Shown: piece after piece, positions 35,498 through 44,049 of the stretch
Position numbering within the stretch: position 1 is the first letter of the stretch
How the letters are laid out: the number at the start of each line of letters is the position of its first letter
Origin: Bacteroidota bacterium
Lineage (GTDB): Bacteria; Bacteroidota; Bacteroidia; Chitinophagales; Saprospiraceae
DNA length: 64,000 nucleotides
Direction of reading: 5' to 3'
NCBI GenBank assembly: GCA_963169455.1
Contig: CAUJDW010000103.1
Location: 1-64,000, forward strand
The notes under the pieces: model-generated
Told to the model about the DNA's origin: nothing
What the model saw: the letters and a program-made list of their open reading frames with translations, nothing else
Databases searched by the model: none
Translations under genes and position numbers: made by a program

Positions 35498-36727
35498 ATG
35501 CGCAGTATAATCATCATTATTTCAATCCTGGTTTCGGGAAGCCTTTCCGCCCAAACGCTGGACGACTACCTGAAAATCGCTGCCGAAAATAATCCCGGCA
35601 TTAAGGCCCGGCAGACCGAGGTTCAGGCTGCCTTGCAAAAATTGCCGCAGGCAAAAGCATTGCCCGACCCAACGGTGAACGCTTCCTGGTTCATCCGCCC
35701 GATGATGCTGCCAATGGGCAACCAATTGGGCAGCATCTCGGCGATGCAAATGTTTCCCTGGTTTGGGGCGCTCGACGCCATGGAAAACGAGGCGGCACGG
35801 ATGGCGGAGGTGAAACTCCAGGCGGTGCAGGTGGCACAAAACGAGCTGTTTTTCAAGGTAAAAAACGGCTGGTTTCCGCTGTTCGAGCTGGAGGAAAAAA
35901 TCCGCATCCAGCAAGACCTTTTGCGCCTGCTCGAAACAGACAAGGAACTCGCCACCGTCATGTTCCAGCAGGGCATGGCGCCTATGGTGGACCCCATCCG
36001 GGCGGACATCATGATAGACGAGGTGAAGACCGAAATCGCCCTGTTGGAACAAAAACGCAAGCCGCTGGAAGTCGCTTTCAACCGCTTCCTCAACCGGGAC
36101 GACAGCCTGCCGGTGACCATCTCCGGCGTACTGCCGGAACCGGTGACCGGCGCTGCTGCCCGTGGTGACAGCCTTATCGGCAACAACCCCATGCTGACGG
36201 TTTTTGACAAACAAATACAGGCAGCGCAAGCCGAGGAGAAAGTGGCGGACTACATGCGGAAGCCGATGATTGGCGCCGGGCTGCAATACATGCCGTTGGC
36301 GAAACGGGCTAACAGCGACATTCCCCCCAACACCGGCAGGGACATGGTGATGCCCATGTTTTCCGTCACCGTGCCCATCTGGAAGAAAAAATACAATGCC
36401 GCCGTCGAAGAGCGGCGGCTGATGCAGGTCATGTATGCCGACATGAAACAGGACATGCAAAACGACCTCGCCGCCATGTACGAAATGACCTTTTACGAAC
36501 TGGAAAAAATGGCGCAAATGGTCGAACTGCTCAACCTGCAAATGGTGAAAACCCAGCAGGCCATTGACCTTTTGATGGCAGCATACAGCAATGCGGGGCA
36601 GGATTTCGAAGAGGTTTTGCGCTTGCAGCAGCAGTTGTTCCGCTACCGGACGGAAAAGGTTTCGGCGCAGACGGAGTACCAACTGATGTTGGTGAAACTG
36701 GATTATTTGACAGGGAAAATGAATTAA
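35498..36727 (+). CDS. cusC: TolC-family outer-membrane efflux protein
   Basis: The 409-residue protein has a signal peptide (IIIIISILVSGSLSAQ) and the two long helical-hairpin repeats of TolC proteins (NNPGIKARQTEVQAAL, AQAEEKVADYMRKP). It is notably rich in Met in the strand regions (RPMMLPMGNQ, QGMAPMVDP, GRDMVMPMF), which fits copper or silver traffic. It forms the outer-membrane duct for CusA/CusB and lies 35 bp after cusA. The gene symbol reflects role, not close identity to E. coli CusC. Confidence 0.88.
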   Translation: MRSIIIIISILVSGSLSAQTLDDYLKIAAENNPGIKARQTEVQAALQKLPQAKALPDPTVNASWFIRPMMLPMGNQLGSISAMQMFPWFGALDAMENEAARMAEVKLQAVQVAQNELFFKVKNGWFPLFELEEKIRIQQDLLRLLETDKELATVMFQQGMAPMVDPIRADIMIDEVKTEIALLEQKRKPLEVAFNRFLNRDDSLPVTISGVLPEPVTGAAARGDSLIGNNPMLTVFDKQIQAAQAEEKVADYMRKPMIGAGLQYMPLAKRANSDIPPNTGRDMVMPMFSVTVPIWKKKYNAAVEERRLMQVMYADMKQDMQNDLAAMYEMTFYELEKMAQMVELLNLQMVKTQQAIDLLMAAYSNAGQDFEEVLRLQQQLFRYRTEKVSAQTEYQLMLVKLDYLTGKMN

Positions 36728-36793
36728 CCAAATCATCCGAATGGGCTTTGCTGCCGCCGGACCGGTGCAAAGCAGGGTTCAAAAATTTCAACA

Positions 36794-38572
36794 ATGAAAA
36801 AGATAAAAATCAATCGTTCCACACTCATTGCCGCCATCGTCATGCTGGCGGCCGGACTCCTCATCGGCTGGCTCGCCAAACCATCCGCTTCCGAAAACAC
36901 TGGCCACGAAGGGCATGAAATGGCAGGCACGGAATCTTCAAAGGCCACTACCTGGACTTGCTCCATGCACCCGCAAATACGCCAGCCCGAACCTGGCCAA
37001 TGTCCCATCTGCGGAATGGATTTGATACCGCTGGACGACAACATGTCAGAGGGCGACCCGATGGAAATCAAGATGTCGCCCACGGCCATGCAACTGGCCA
37101 ACGTGCAGACAGCTATCGTCGGCTACGGGATGCCCACCAAGGAAGTGCGCATGAACGGCAAGGTGCAGCCCGACGAGCGGCTGAAATACTCGCAGGTGAC
37201 CCACCTCGACGGACGGGTAGAGCAGCTTGCCATCAACTTCACGGGCGAACCGGTGCGGCGGGGGCAGCGGATTGCCAGCGTTTATTCGCCCGAACTGGTG
37301 ACGGCGCAGCAGGAGCTGTTTTCAGCCGTGAAAATCAAGGACATGCAGCCAGCACTGTTCACCGCAGCGAAGCAGAAGCTGAAAAACTGGAAGCTCACCG
37401 ACCAACAAATCGAGAGCATTATCGCCGCCGGAACGCCGCAGGAGCGCTTCCCCATCCACGCCGACGTGAGCGGGATTGTTTTGGAAAAAAAGGTCAACCT
37501 CGGCGATTACGTCATGCGGGGCATGCCGCTGTACGAGGTGGTGGATTTGTCGAGGGTCTGGGTGCTGTTCGATGTTTATGAAAGCGACATGCCCTGGGCG
37601 AAGGTGGGCAGTACCGTGGATTTCACCATCCAGTCGCTTCCGGGCGAAAATTTCAAAGGGAAAATCACCTTCATTGACCCCGTCATAGACCCTATGACAC
37701 GGGTAGCGAAAGCACGGGTGGAAATGCCCAACCCCGGCGGCAAGCTCAAGCCGGAAATGTTTGCCAGCGGCATCATAAAGACCCAACTGGCGGGCAAAAA
37801 AGACCAGCTCGTCGTCCCGAAATCCGCCGTCATGTGGACGGGCGAGCGTTCGGTAGTGTATTTAAAAAAAACCACGGATACCGGTACCAACTTCCTGATG
37901 CGGGAGGTTCAGCTTGGCCCGTTAACGGGTGGTGGATACGTGATAAAGTCAGGTTTGGAAGCAGGAGAAGAAATTGCCGTCAACGGCACCTTTTCCATTG
38001 ATGCCGCTGCACAACTGGCAGGCAAACCCAGCATGATGAACCCCGGAGGTGGTACGGTGATGACCGGGCACAACCACGGCGGAAGCCCTACCACTGCTGC
38101 TGCACCGATGGCTTCGGTGGAGGTGGGCAAACAGGCAAAAGCTGCCGTCAAGCAGTTGCTTGACCTGTATTTTCCCATGAAAGATGCATTGGTAAAAGCC
38201 GATTTGGTGGTTGCCAAAAAGCAGGCTGCCGATTTGAAAAAAGCTTTTGAAAAAACCAGCATGGGCCTGTTCACCGGCGAAGCCCACAACCACTGGATGA
38301 ACCACAGTGCCGCCGCGGTGGAGGCTTTGAACAAAATAGCCGTTGCCAGGGACGTGGAGGAGGCGAGGAAATATTTCAAACCGTTCTCCGGTCAGATGGT
38401 GGCGCTGGCAAAAGCCTTCGGCCCCTTCGGCGAAACGGTGTATGTGCAGCACTGCCCGATGGCGGACAACAACACCGGGGCCGACTGGTTGAGCCTGGAC
38501 AAAGAAATCCACAACCCCTATTTCGGCGATAAAATGCTAAAGTGCGGGAGCGTGACGGAGACGATAAAGTGA
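36794..38572 (+). CDS. cusB: CusB-type adaptor with heavy-metal-binding and DUF3347 domains
   Basis: The 592-residue protein starts with a membrane anchor (STLIAAIVMLAAGLLIGWLA). At about 52-78 lies the YHS-related heavy-metal-binding domain: WTCSMHPQI then CPICGMDLIPL. A membrane-fusion-protein core follows (about 85-420). The last 150 residues are a DUF3347 domain (LLDLYFPMKDALVKAD, YVQHCPMA, NPYFGDKMLKCG). Met and His residues in the first and last domain suggest it picks up Cu+ and hands it to CusA. A His-rich linker (MTGHNHGG) joins core and DUF3347. The same DUF3347 module recurs as a separate lipoprotein at 42803. Confidence 0.9.
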   Translation: MKKIKINRSTLIAAIVMLAAGLLIGWLAKPSASENTGHEGHEMAGTESSKATTWTCSMHPQIRQPEPGQCPICGMDLIPLDDNMSEGDPMEIKMSPTAMQLANVQTAIVGYGMPTKEVRMNGKVQPDERLKYSQVTHLDGRVEQLAINFTGEPVRRGQRIASVYSPELVTAQQELFSAVKIKDMQPALFTAAKQKLKNWKLTDQQIESIIAAGTPQERFPIHADVSGIVLEKKVNLGDYVMRGMPLYEVVDLSRVWVLFDVYESDMPWAKVGSTVDFTIQSLPGENFKGKITFIDPVIDPMTRVAKARVEMPNPGGKLKPEMFASGIIKTQLAGKKDQLVVPKSAVMWTGERSVVYLKKTTDTGTNFLMREVQLGPLTGGGYVIKSGLEAGEEIAVNGTFSIDAAAQLAGKPSMMNPGGGTVMTGHNHGGSPTTAAAPMASVEVGKQAKAAVKQLLDLYFPMKDALVKADLVVAKKQAADLKKAFEKTSMGLFTGEAHNHWMNHSAAAVEALNKIAVARDVEEARKYFKPFSGQMVALAKAFGPFGETVYVQHCPMADNNTGADWLSLDKEIHNPYFGDKMLKCGSVTETIK

Positions 38573-38579
38573 ACTAATT

Positions 38580-38640
38580 TATAACCAAGTCTGCCCTGGC
38601 TGCCCGAAGCTGACAGGCAGGCATTAAAATCCTTTTGACA
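38580..38640. repeat. intergenic hairpin repeat, copy 1
   Basis: CAAGTCTGCC...CCCGAAG...TGACAGGCAGGCATTAAAA is shared with 38918-38967. CTGCC and GGCAG can pair. The 15-mer TGACAGGCAGGCATT is also present in the tRNA-Asp anticodon arm (56078-56092 on this strand). Confidence 0.5.
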
Positions 38641-38910
38641 ATGAAGTCATTAAAAATTCTGGCATTTCTCGTGTTTTTCGCTGCTGCTTCGGCGGTCGCC
38701 GTTTCATGCGGCGGCAATCATCATTCGGAATCCTCCGAATCAAAACAAGGCAAGGAATACACCTCCGCCTACATCTGCCCGATGCACTGCGAGGGCAGCG
38801 GCAGCGATGAACCGGGCAAGTGCCCCAAGTGTGGGATGGAATACAAAAAGAATGAAAACCACCAACCTGATGAGCACGACCAAAGTGGCCATGAGGGACA
38901 TAATCACTGA
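38641..38910 (+). CDS. heavy-metal-binding (YHS-like) lipoprotein
   Basis: The 89-residue product has a lipoprotein signal with Cys after AVAVS, then one heavy-metal-binding domain (YICPMHCEG, GKCPKCGMEY) of the kind at the N-terminus of CusB. It ends in a His-rich tail (HDQSGHEGHNH). It is probably a periplasmic Cu+ carrier or buffer serving CusB. It lies 68 bp after cusB, separated by the hairpin repeat. I take the Met at 38641 because it begins the signal sequence. Confidence 0.82.
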   Translation: MKSLKILAFLVFFAAASAVAVSCGGNHHSESSESKQGKEYTSAYICPMHCEGSGSDEPGKCPKCGMEYKKNENHQPDEHDQSGHEGHNH

Positions 38911-38917
38911 TTTTTCA

Positions 38918-38967
38918 AACCAGTCTGCCGATTTATCTCCCGAAGGGATGACAGGCAGGCATTAAAC
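38918..38967. repeat. intergenic hairpin repeat, copy 2
   Basis: CCAGTCTGCCG...CCCGAAGG...TGACAGGCAGGCATTAAA matches copy 1 at 38580-38640. It also contains the internal hairpin ATCTCCCGAAGGGAT. Confidence 0.5.
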
Positions 38968-38976
38968 ATTTCGAAC

Positions 38977-39381
38977 ATGAAGTATTTAAGTCAAATCCTG
39001 AGTCTCGGATTTTTTCTATTCCTGGCCATCCAGGTACAGGCACAACATGACCATGGCAGTCATGGCCACAAGGCGGAACCCGCCAAAACCGAAGCAATGC
39101 CCGCTGGCGGCGTAACGGATATTTTCATGGTTTACGGCAACTGCGGCATGTGCGAGCGGCGGATTGAAGGAGCGCTCTCCAAGGTGAAAGGCGTCCATTC
39201 TGCTGATTGGGACGTGGACACGAAAGTGCTGACTGTCAAGTACGACGATACCGCCATCTCGCTCGACGACATCAAGAAAAAAGTGGCGGAAGCGGGGCAC
39301 GACACGGACAAGTTCCGGGCGAAAGACGAAGTGTACGGTAACCTGCCGGGTTGCTGCCAGTACGAGCGCCCGAAAAGTTAG
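38977..39381 (+). CDS. exported HMA-domain metallochaperone
   Basis: The 134-residue protein has a signal peptide (about 1-22), a His-rich stretch (HDHGSHGHK), and an HMA domain whose metal site is GNCGMCERRI at about 56-65 (CxxC). A Cys pair near the end (PGCCQYE) is an added possible ligand. It probably carries Cu+ in the periplasm. A longer minus-strand frame across the gene has no recognisable content. Confidence 0.85.
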   Translation: MKYLSQILSLGFFLFLAIQVQAQHDHGSHGHKAEPAKTEAMPAGGVTDIFMVYGNCGMCERRIEGALSKVKGVHSADWDVDTKVLTVKYDDTAISLDDIKKKVAEAGHDTDKFRAKDEVYGNLPGCCQYERPKS

Positions 39382-39405
39382 AAGGGTATTAATTCTTTAT
39401 ACAGA

Positions 39406-39455
39406 GAAGGCGCTGCAGGTGGGGAATATGAAAATATTGTTTGCCTGCCGCCTTC
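39406..39455. ncRNA. structured element with three nested stems, possible cis-regulatory RNA
   Basis: GAAGGCG (39406-39412) pairs with CGCCTTC (39449-39455), GCAGG (39415-39419) with CCTGC (39444-39448), and AATAT (39425-39429) with ATATT (39434-39438), closing a GAAA tetraloop. It stands 18 bases before the start of a small membrane protein gene. It may be an RNA switch, a processing site or a terminator; TTCTTGTTG after it is a weak T-run. Confidence 0.45.
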
Positions 39456-39473
39456 TTGTTGAAAAACTGCGGT

Positions 39474-39602
39474 ATGAAATCATGTTGCAAGGATGCGAAC
39501 AACGGCAATCCTCGCTCCTTATTTCGATTGATTTTTAATCTCCTGGTTGCCGGGATTATAGCTTTCATAGTTCTTGGATTGGCTCTTCAATATGTCAGAT
39601 GA
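39474..39602 (+). CDS. small Cys-bearing single-span membrane protein
   Basis: A 42-residue reading frame begins MKSCCKDANNGN and continues with a single hydrophobic helix (FNLLVAGIIAFIVLGLAL), ending QYVR. The vicinal Cys pair at residues 4-5 on the cytoplasmic side resembles those of small metal-handling membrane peptides. It is flanked by copper genes in the same direction and preceded by a structured RNA element. It is short, so coding status rests on composition, position and start/stop. Confidence 0.55.
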   Translation: MKSCCKDANNGNPRSLFRLIFNLLVAGIIAFIVLGLALQYVR

Positions 39603-39807
39603 TACACATGAATACTGAAAATCAACTGCCGGTGAATTTAAGAGCAGAGGCAGGTTGGCGGTTGGTCAATCCAAATCCATGAAAACAATGGACAGAGAGC
39701 TACTTTATAGAGATGATGCTACTGCTACATAAGGATAATACTGAATAGAGCATTCGGAGGCCCTTAGCCACTTATTCATTTTATAAATCAGAAAAATCAA
39801 AACGACA
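39603..39807. other. spacer before the CPH-type ATPase, no gene supported
   Basis: Only very short frames are present, for example MNTENQLPVNLRAEAGW at about 39608 (24 residues), with no signal or motif. AT-rich sequence just before 39808 may hold a promoter but I see no clear TAnnTTTG box. Confidence 0.4.
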
Positions 39808-42225
39808 ATGACACATACCTATCAAATCACGGGCATGACCTGCGACCATTGCGTCCAAACAGTCAAAAAAGCACTCGAAAGTATCGAGGGCATTCATTCT
39901 GCCGAGGTCACACTGGAACCTCCGGTTGCAATTGTGACGATGCACCACCATGTTTCCGAAGATGCGATGAACGAGGCACTGGCGGCTGCCGGGAATTACA
40001 GCCTCAAAATGGCAATGGGGGGTGGTCACGACCAACAGGAAGTCCATTCCGACGGAAATGACCACAGCCACGGCCACGCCGAAAAAGAGACCGTCGCCCC
40101 GGACGAAAAAATGCACCACGACCACGGCGGCCATTCCGGTCACACCGGGCATCAGCAACCACCTCCGCAAAAGGCCACGCCAGCCAAAGCAGAAAAAATG
40201 CAGGGCGACCACAGTGGCCACGGCGGCCACGGCGGGCATGGTGGCGGGGACAATCCGGCCCATGGCCAGATGGGGCACGACCACCACCGGATGATGATTG
40301 CCGATTTCAGGAAGCGCTTCTGGGTATCCCTTGTCTTGACCGTTCCCATCCTGTTGCTGGCGCCCATGATTCAGCACTGGCTGGGCGTCGAGTGGCGGTT
40401 TCCGGGAGACAGCTACCTGTTGTTCGCACTGTCCAGCGTCGTCTATTTCTATGGCGGCTGGCCTTTTATCAAAGGGTTTTTTGATGAAATGAAAAGCAAG
40501 TCGCCGGGCATGATGACGCTGATTGCGATGGCGATTTCGGTGGCGTATTTTTACTCCGCAGCCACTACGTTTGGCTTGCCGGGAGAAAGCTTTTATTGGG
40601 AACTCGCCACGCTGATTGTCATCATGCTGCTGGGGCACTGGATTGAAATGAAATCCGTGCTCGGCGCATCCAAAGCGCTGGAATTGCTGGTGAGCATGAT
40701 GCCTTCCGAAGCCCACAAAATGGAGGGGGACAAGGTGGTGGATATAAAACTGGAAGACCTGCTGGGCGGGGATATTATTTTGGTAAAACCCGGTGAAAAA
40801 GTCCCTGCCGACGGTATCGTCATCGAGGGCGAGAGCTACCTCAACGAATCCATGCTGACGGGCGAATCAAAGCCCGTAAAAAAAGGCCGGGACGAAAAAG
40901 TCATCGGCGGCAGTATCAACGGCAACGGCTCTCTGAAAGTAAAGGTGGAGCATACGGGCAAGGACAGCTATCTGAACAAGGTCATCACCATGGTGCAGGA
41001 GGCGCAGAAGACCAAGTCGAAAATGCAGAACCTCTCCGACCGGGCAGCGAAATGGCTGACCTACATCGCACTTTCCGTAGGGTTTGGCACTTTGGTTTTG
41101 TGGCTGGTGCTCGGACAGGATTTTGTTTTTGCACTGGAAAGGATGGTGACGGTCATGGTCATTTCCTGCCCGCACGCACTGGGGCTGGCGGTGCCGCTGG
41201 TCGTGGCGATTTCCACAGCCATTTCCGCCCAAAACGGCCTGCTCATCCGCAACCGGACGGCGTTCGAGGAGTCCCGAAAAATCACCGCTTTGCTTTTTGA
41301 TAAAACAGGAACACTGACCATCGGCAAGTTTGGCGTTACCCGTTACGAGGCTGTCACCAGCGGGCTGGACAAAAACGAAATGCTGCGGCTGGCAGGCGCA
41401 TTGGAACAAAGTTCCGAACACCCCATTGCCGTGGGCATCGTGCAAAAAATCAAGGCAATGGGCATTGATATCCCCAAGCCTGAAAACTTCCAAGCCATTA
41501 CCGGGAAAGGGGTGCAGGCAACAGTCGAAGGGAAGGAACTGAAAGTGGTCAGTCCCGGCTATCTGAAGGATGAAAAAATAGACATCCCCGAAGGCGCTTT
41601 CGGCAGCGCTGCCGAGACGGTCGTTTTTGTCATCATGGATGGAAAACTGGCAGGTTACATTGCCCTTGCCGATGAAATCCGCCCGGAATCCGCTGCTGCC
41701 ATCCGAACTTTCAAAGACAACAACATCAAGGTTTACATGGCGACAGGTGACAACGACGTGGTCGGGAAAGCCGTCAGCGAGGAGCTGGGGCTGGACGGCT
41801 ACTTTGCCGAAGTGTTGCCCCACCAAAAAGTGGAAATCGTCAAAGACTTGCAAGCCAAAGGGGAGTTCGTAGCCATGACCGGCGACGGCGTGAACGACGC
41901 CCCGGCATTGGCACAGGCAGACGTGGGCATCGCCGTCGGCTCCGGCACAGACGTAGCCGCTGAAACAGCGGATATCATCCTCGTGAACAGTAACCCGAAA
42001 GACATCGCCAACCTCATTCTTTTCGGAAAAGCAACTTATAAAAAGATGATTCAAAACCTCGCCTGGGCAACGGGCTACAATGCCATTGCTATACCATTGG
42101 CGGTGGGTGTTTTGTATCCCTGGGGCTTTGTGCTGAGCCCGGCGATAGGGGCGGTTTTGATGAGCCTGAGTACAGTGATAGTGGCAGTGAATGCGCAGTT
42201 GCTGCGAAAAAAACTTACCGGATAG
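39808..42225 (+). CDS. copB: CopB-type (CPH) copper-translocating P-type ATPase
   Basis: The 805-residue pump has one HMA domain with GMTCDHCVQ (CxxC at about 11-14), a very His-rich linker (about 75-160), then the P-type core. The ion-site motif is [11 protein letters not shown] at about 451-461, i.e. CPH, the mark of the P1B-3 class (CopB: Cu2+/Ag+/Cu+). DKTGTLTIG at about 497 and [11 protein letters not shown] are present. It exports copper or silver from the cytoplasm, upstream of the CusABC route. The N-terminal HMA with CxxC is more typical of CopA, so this is a hybrid layout common in Bacteroidota. Confidence 0.92.
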   Translation: MTHTYQITGMTCDHCVQTVKKALESIEGIHSAEVTLEPPVAIVTMHHHVSEDAMNEALAAAGNYSLKMAMGGGHDQQEVHSDGNDHSHGHAEKETVAPDEKMHHDHGGHSGHTGHQQPPPQKATPAKAEKMQGDHSGHGGHGGHGGGDNPAHGQMGHDHHRMMIADFRKRFWVSLVLTVPILLLAPMIQHWLGVEWRFPGDSYLLFALSSVVYFYGGWPFIKGFFDEMKSKSPGMMTLIAMAISVAYFYSAATTFGLPGESFYWELATLIVIMLLGHWIEMKSVLGASKALELLVSMMPSEAHKMEGDKVVDIKLEDLLGGDIILVKPGEKVPADGIVIEGESYLNESMLTGESKPVKKGRDEKVIGGSINGNGSLKVKVEHTGKDSYLNKVITMVQEAQKTKSKMQNLSDRAAKWLTYIALSVGFGTLVLWLVLGQDFVFALERMVTVMVISCPHALGLAVPLVVAISTAISAQNGLLIRNRTAFEESRKITALLFDKTGTLTIGKFGVTRYEAVTSGLDKNEMLRLAGALEQSSEHPIAVGIVQKIKAMGIDIPKPENFQAITGKGVQATVEGKELKVVSPGYLKDEKIDIPEGAFGSAAETVVFVIMDGKLAGYIALADEIRPESAAAIRTFKDNNIKVYMATGDNDVVGKAVSEELGLDGYFAEVLPHQKVEIVKDLQAKGEFVAMTGDGVNDAPALAQADVGIAVGSGTDVAAETADIILVNSNPKDIANLILFGKATYKKMIQNLAWATGYNAIAIPLAVGVLYPWGFVLSPAIGAVLMSLSTVIVAVNAQLLRKKLTG

Positions 42226-42336
42226 ATTTGAACAAATCCGCCTTCTTGTCGCTCTTATTAAGGAAACTTTTACACGGGTGCATATGCATGAGCTGACTCC
42301 GTGCATGCTATTTTTTTAACCAAAAAAAATTAAAAC

Positions 42337-42693
42337 ATGGCTCACGAAAAATTTCAAAGCTGTATTGACGCCTGTTGGGAATGCGTCACCGCCTGTAACC
42401 ATTGCGCCACTTCCTGCCTGCAGGAAGAAGACGTTCAGAACATGACCAAGTGCATTCAGACCGACCTGGAATGTGCCGCTATTTGCCGCTCGGCTGCTGA
42501 GATGATGACATTGGGCAGCCAATATTCCTATCAGCTCTGTGACTTGTGTGCAAAGGTTTGCGATGCCTGCGCTGAAGAATGCGAAAAACATGACAAGGAC
42601 CACTGCCAGGAATGCGCCGAAGCTTGCAGACGTTGTGCGGAGGAATGCAGAAAAATGGCGAAAGAGGCTACTTCAGCCTTACACCATAACTGA
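42337..42693 (+). CDS. csp3: four-helix-bundle copper-storage protein (Csp3-like, DUF326)
   Basis: The 118-residue protein contains 19 cysteines in repeating CxxxC and CxxC patterns along four predicted helices (CIDACWECVTACNHCATSC, CDLCAKVCDACAEEC, CQECAEACRRCAEEC). No signal peptide is present, so it is the cytosolic Csp3 type, which stores many Cu+ ions inside the bundle. It follows the copper ATPase by 111 bp and complements export with storage. Confidence 0.9.
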   Translation: MAHEKFQSCIDACWECVTACNHCATSCLQEEDVQNMTKCIQTDLECAAICRSAAEMMTLGSQYSYQLCDLCAKVCDACAEECEKHDKDHCQECAEACRRCAEECRKMAKEATSALHHN

Positions 42694-42802
42694 TATTCAC
42701 CAAGTCCAGGATGAAGCTTTTAAAATCACGAACCCCAGGTGCGTCTTCCTGGCCCAGTTGCGTATTTACCTATACGAACCGGATTTTTTAAAACTTGAAT
42801 GA

Positions 42803-43360
42803 ATGAAAAAGCTGAAAATCATACAGTGCTTCGCAATGGTGGGTTTGGCAGTCCTTATTCTTTTTTCCTGCGGGAATGAAGACAAAAAAAGGAGCGTCGG
42901 TGTGGACACACCCGAAGAAGTAAAACAACAAGAAGAAAATACGGACGATTCGGCTGATGTCATATTTACCGATGGCATGACGGAAAAGGCATTTCAAAAC
43001 TACCTCCACCTGAAAGATGCGCTGGTGCAGTCCGACGCTGGGGAAGCCCAAAAAGCCGCTGGCAACCTCGCTGAAAGTTTCACCGGAGAACGGGCCACCA
43101 TTAAATCTACGGCAGAACAAATCGCCGGCACCGACGACCTGGAAAAACAGCGGGAATTCTTTTTCACGCTGACCAAACAATTGGAAACGCTTTTCAAAGA
43201 AGGCATATCAGGTGGCACCATTTACAAGCAATATTGCCCAATGGCATTTGACAAGCAGGGGGCATCTTGGTTTTCCGAAGTGCAAGGAATCCGCAACCCC
43301 TATTTTGGCGATAAAATGCTGAAATGCGGCAAGGTAGAAGAGACCATTGAAAAACGATGA
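42803..43360 (+). CDS. DUF3347 lipoprotein
   Basis: The 185-residue protein has a lipoprotein signal (AVLILFSCGNED) and an acidic linker, then a DUF3347 domain: NYLHLKDALVQSD, KQYCPMAF, NPYFGDKMLKCGKVEET. These match the C-terminal domain of CusB at 36794 (HCPMA, NPYFGDKMLKCG). The conserved CPMA and KMLKCG motifs offer Cys and Met ligands. It probably delivers copper to the efflux system at the membrane. It is separated by only three bases from the next gene. Confidence 0.82.
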   Translation: MKKLKIIQCFAMVGLAVLILFSCGNEDKKRSVGVDTPEEVKQQEENTDDSADVIFTDGMTEKAFQNYLHLKDALVQSDAGEAQKAAGNLAESFTGERATIKSTAEQIAGTDDLEKQREFFFTLTKQLETLFKEGISGGTIYKQYCPMAFDKQGASWFSEVQGIRNPYFGDKMLKCGKVEETIEKR

Positions 43361-43363
43361 ACC

Positions 43364-43855
43364 ATGAAAAAAGGAAGCTATCAAAAATTTGCCCTAATGA
43401 TGGGCGTTGGATTTATCACAATGTACGCCGTGATGTTCTTGAACGTTGACCAGTTTGACCACATCATGCTCAGCACTACCCGAACCTATATGTCATTTCT
43501 GATGGTCGCTCCGATGGCTATCAGCATGGTGCTGTTCATGTGGGTCATGTATGAAAACAAGAAACTGAACTATGTTATTCTCGCCCTGTCCGCACTGGTG
43601 TTTGTCTGGTGCCTGTACGGGCTGCGCAAACAAGTGCCCGTCAAGGATGTGGCGTACATGAAGGCAATGATTCCGCACCACTCTTCCGCTATCATGGTGA
43701 GTGAACAGGCCACCTTCGAAGACCCTGAAACGGAAAAACTGGCCAAAGAAATCATCGAATCCCAAAGGCGGGAAATTGCGCAGATGAAGAAGATTTTGTA
43801 CCGGTTGGAAAGTGGCTCAACCGGCCAAAGCACATCCAAAAATTCCGGGAATTAG
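43364..43855 (+). CDS. DUF305 membrane protein
   Basis: The 163-residue protein has three hydrophobic helices in the first 100 residues and a DUF305 segment after them: AYMKAMIPHHSSAIMVSE and SQRREIAQMKKIL. His and Met residues of the motif IPHHSSAI may bind metal ions. Families of this kind accompany copper and silver resistance genes. It is the last gene of the co-directional copper run, four bases after the DUF3347 gene. Confidence 0.85.
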   Translation: MKKGSYQKFALMMGVGFITMYAVMFLNVDQFDHIMLSTTRTYMSFLMVAPMAISMVLFMWVMYENKKLNYVILALSALVFVWCLYGLRKQVPVKDVAYMKAMIPHHSSAIMVSEQATFEDPETEKLAKEIIESQRREIAQMKKILYRLESGSTGQSTSKNSGN

Positions 43856-44049
43856 CACCAGTCATATTGAAGTTTAAATAGCCATAGAGCGTTCACAAAA
43901 ATCACCCTCAGCCCTGACACAAGTCACCTCATCCCTTCCCTTCACCCCCTTACTTTGCGGCGATACAAAAATTTCAGCCCCGCCTACCGGGGTATCAGCG
44001 ACGACTAATAGGTCAGCGGGCGGGGCGAGTCAGTCAAAATGTATTCGTC
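43856..44049. other. spacer with copy 2 of the 29-nt intergenic repeat
   Basis: Bases 43878-43906 match 30810-30838. A box TTACTTTGCG near 43951 resembles a -7 element with one base missing. No gene is present. Confidence 0.45.

Noticed and set aside
39781-40716. Long minus-strand frame opposite the CopB-type ATPase start
   Set aside because: It mirrors the His-rich linker and lacks recognisable domains; the plus-strand ATPase motifs are unambiguous.
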